64,000 nucleotides of DNA from Halalkalibacterium ligniniphilum (GTDB taxonomy: Bacteria > Bacillota > Bacilli > Bacillales > Bacillaceae_D), in assembly GCF_000334155.1 (NCBI RefSeq), contig NZ_ANNK01000072.1, positions 1-64,000 on the forward strand, read 5' to 3'. Made by a program: the position numbers and the translations under genes. Position 1 is the stretch's first letter. The number at the start of each line of letters is the position of its first letter. Below the pieces are notes generated by a model that was not told the DNA's origin, made no database searches, and was given only the letters and a program-made list of their open reading frames with translations. Of this stretch, positions 63,935-64,000 are shown piece by piece.

Positions 63935-64000
63935 TTGACAAGTAGGAATTATGTGAATAGAATGATTATAGAAAAAAAACCGATGCTTAGGTGGAGGAGA
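63935..64000 (+). promoter_or_regulatory. SigA-type promoter and ribosome site of the next gene
   Basis: TTGACA (63935-63940), 17-base spacer, TAGAAT (63958-63963), and GGTGGAGGAG at the very end of the window. The start codon lies outside. Confidence 0.8.

Overview
The window looks like the chromosome of a Gram-positive, spore-forming, AT-rich member of the Bacillaceae. I base this on Spo0E-like and YjcZ-like sporulation proteins, a YheC/YheD-type ATP-grasp protein, class D sortase biology, RNase J1 and RpoY (epsilon), strong AGGAGG-type ribosome binding sites with frequent GTG and TTG starts, and gene order resembling Bacillus subtilis (dapH-ykuR-ykuS-ykuT-ykuU-ykuV and rnjA-rpoY-def-ykyA-pdhABCD). 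The genus cannot be fixed from the sequence alone; an Alkalihalobacillus-like species is a guess.

Bases 1-7000 hold cell-surface genes: the end of a sortase-anchored protein with Asp-Ala repeats and an LPDTA signal, an alpha/alpha-toroid-like protein of unknown function, a SleB-like cell wall hydrolase, a multi-TM channel-like protein, a class D sortase and a Spo0E-like phosphatase. Relics of a response regulator and of a Cna-B surface protein lie among them. Bases 7000-10980 are a graveyard of mobile elements: an internally deleted IS21 element, an IstA tail, a broken ISL3 element, and between them a frameshifted flavin monooxygenase next to an acyl-carrier-protein gene. A promoter-operator palindrome with only a 17-codon gene start behind it lies just upstream.

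Bases 10980-31340 are ordinary accessory chromosome: a serine hydrolase, a ferritin-like/cupin fusion, an HTH regulator with an MMPL/RND exporter and four copies of a shared repeat, a broken alarmone synthetase, a phasin-like gene with an AarF/UbiB kinase that seems to start at ATT, a YheD-type gene, an Acr3-type transporter, a YjcZ peptide, an MscS channel, an HD-GYP protein and an MFS exporter.

Bases 31400-47220 are metabolic. The glyoxylate shunt pair aceB-aceA is followed by an IclR regulator and a sugar-acid system: KDG kinase, KDPG aldolase, a 2-hydroxyacid dehydrogenase, a DapA-family lyase, a divergent gluconokinase, a DctPQM TRAP transporter, an HPr-like protein without its phosphorylatable histidine, a galactonate dehydratase, an AEC carrier and an RraA-family aldolase. 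A good catabolite-responsive element and two IclR-like palindromes precede the kinase. The likely flow is uptake of galactonate- or gluconate-type acids, dehydration to 2-keto-3-deoxy acids, phosphorylation and cleavage to pyruvate and glyceraldehyde 3-phosphate.

Bases 47400-64000 are core genome: the acetylase branch of lysine/diaminopimelate synthesis, YkuS, YkuT, peroxiredoxin YkuU and thioredoxin-like YkuV, an amidase, KtrC, RNase J1, RpoY, peptide deformylase, a YjcZ peptide, YkyA and the complete pyruvate dehydrogenase operon. I see no rRNA, tRNA or CRISPR array. The strongest leads are the His-less HPr paralogue in the TRAP operon, the repeated element around the MMPL exporter, the ATT start of the AarF kinase and the relic monooxygenase/ACP locus.
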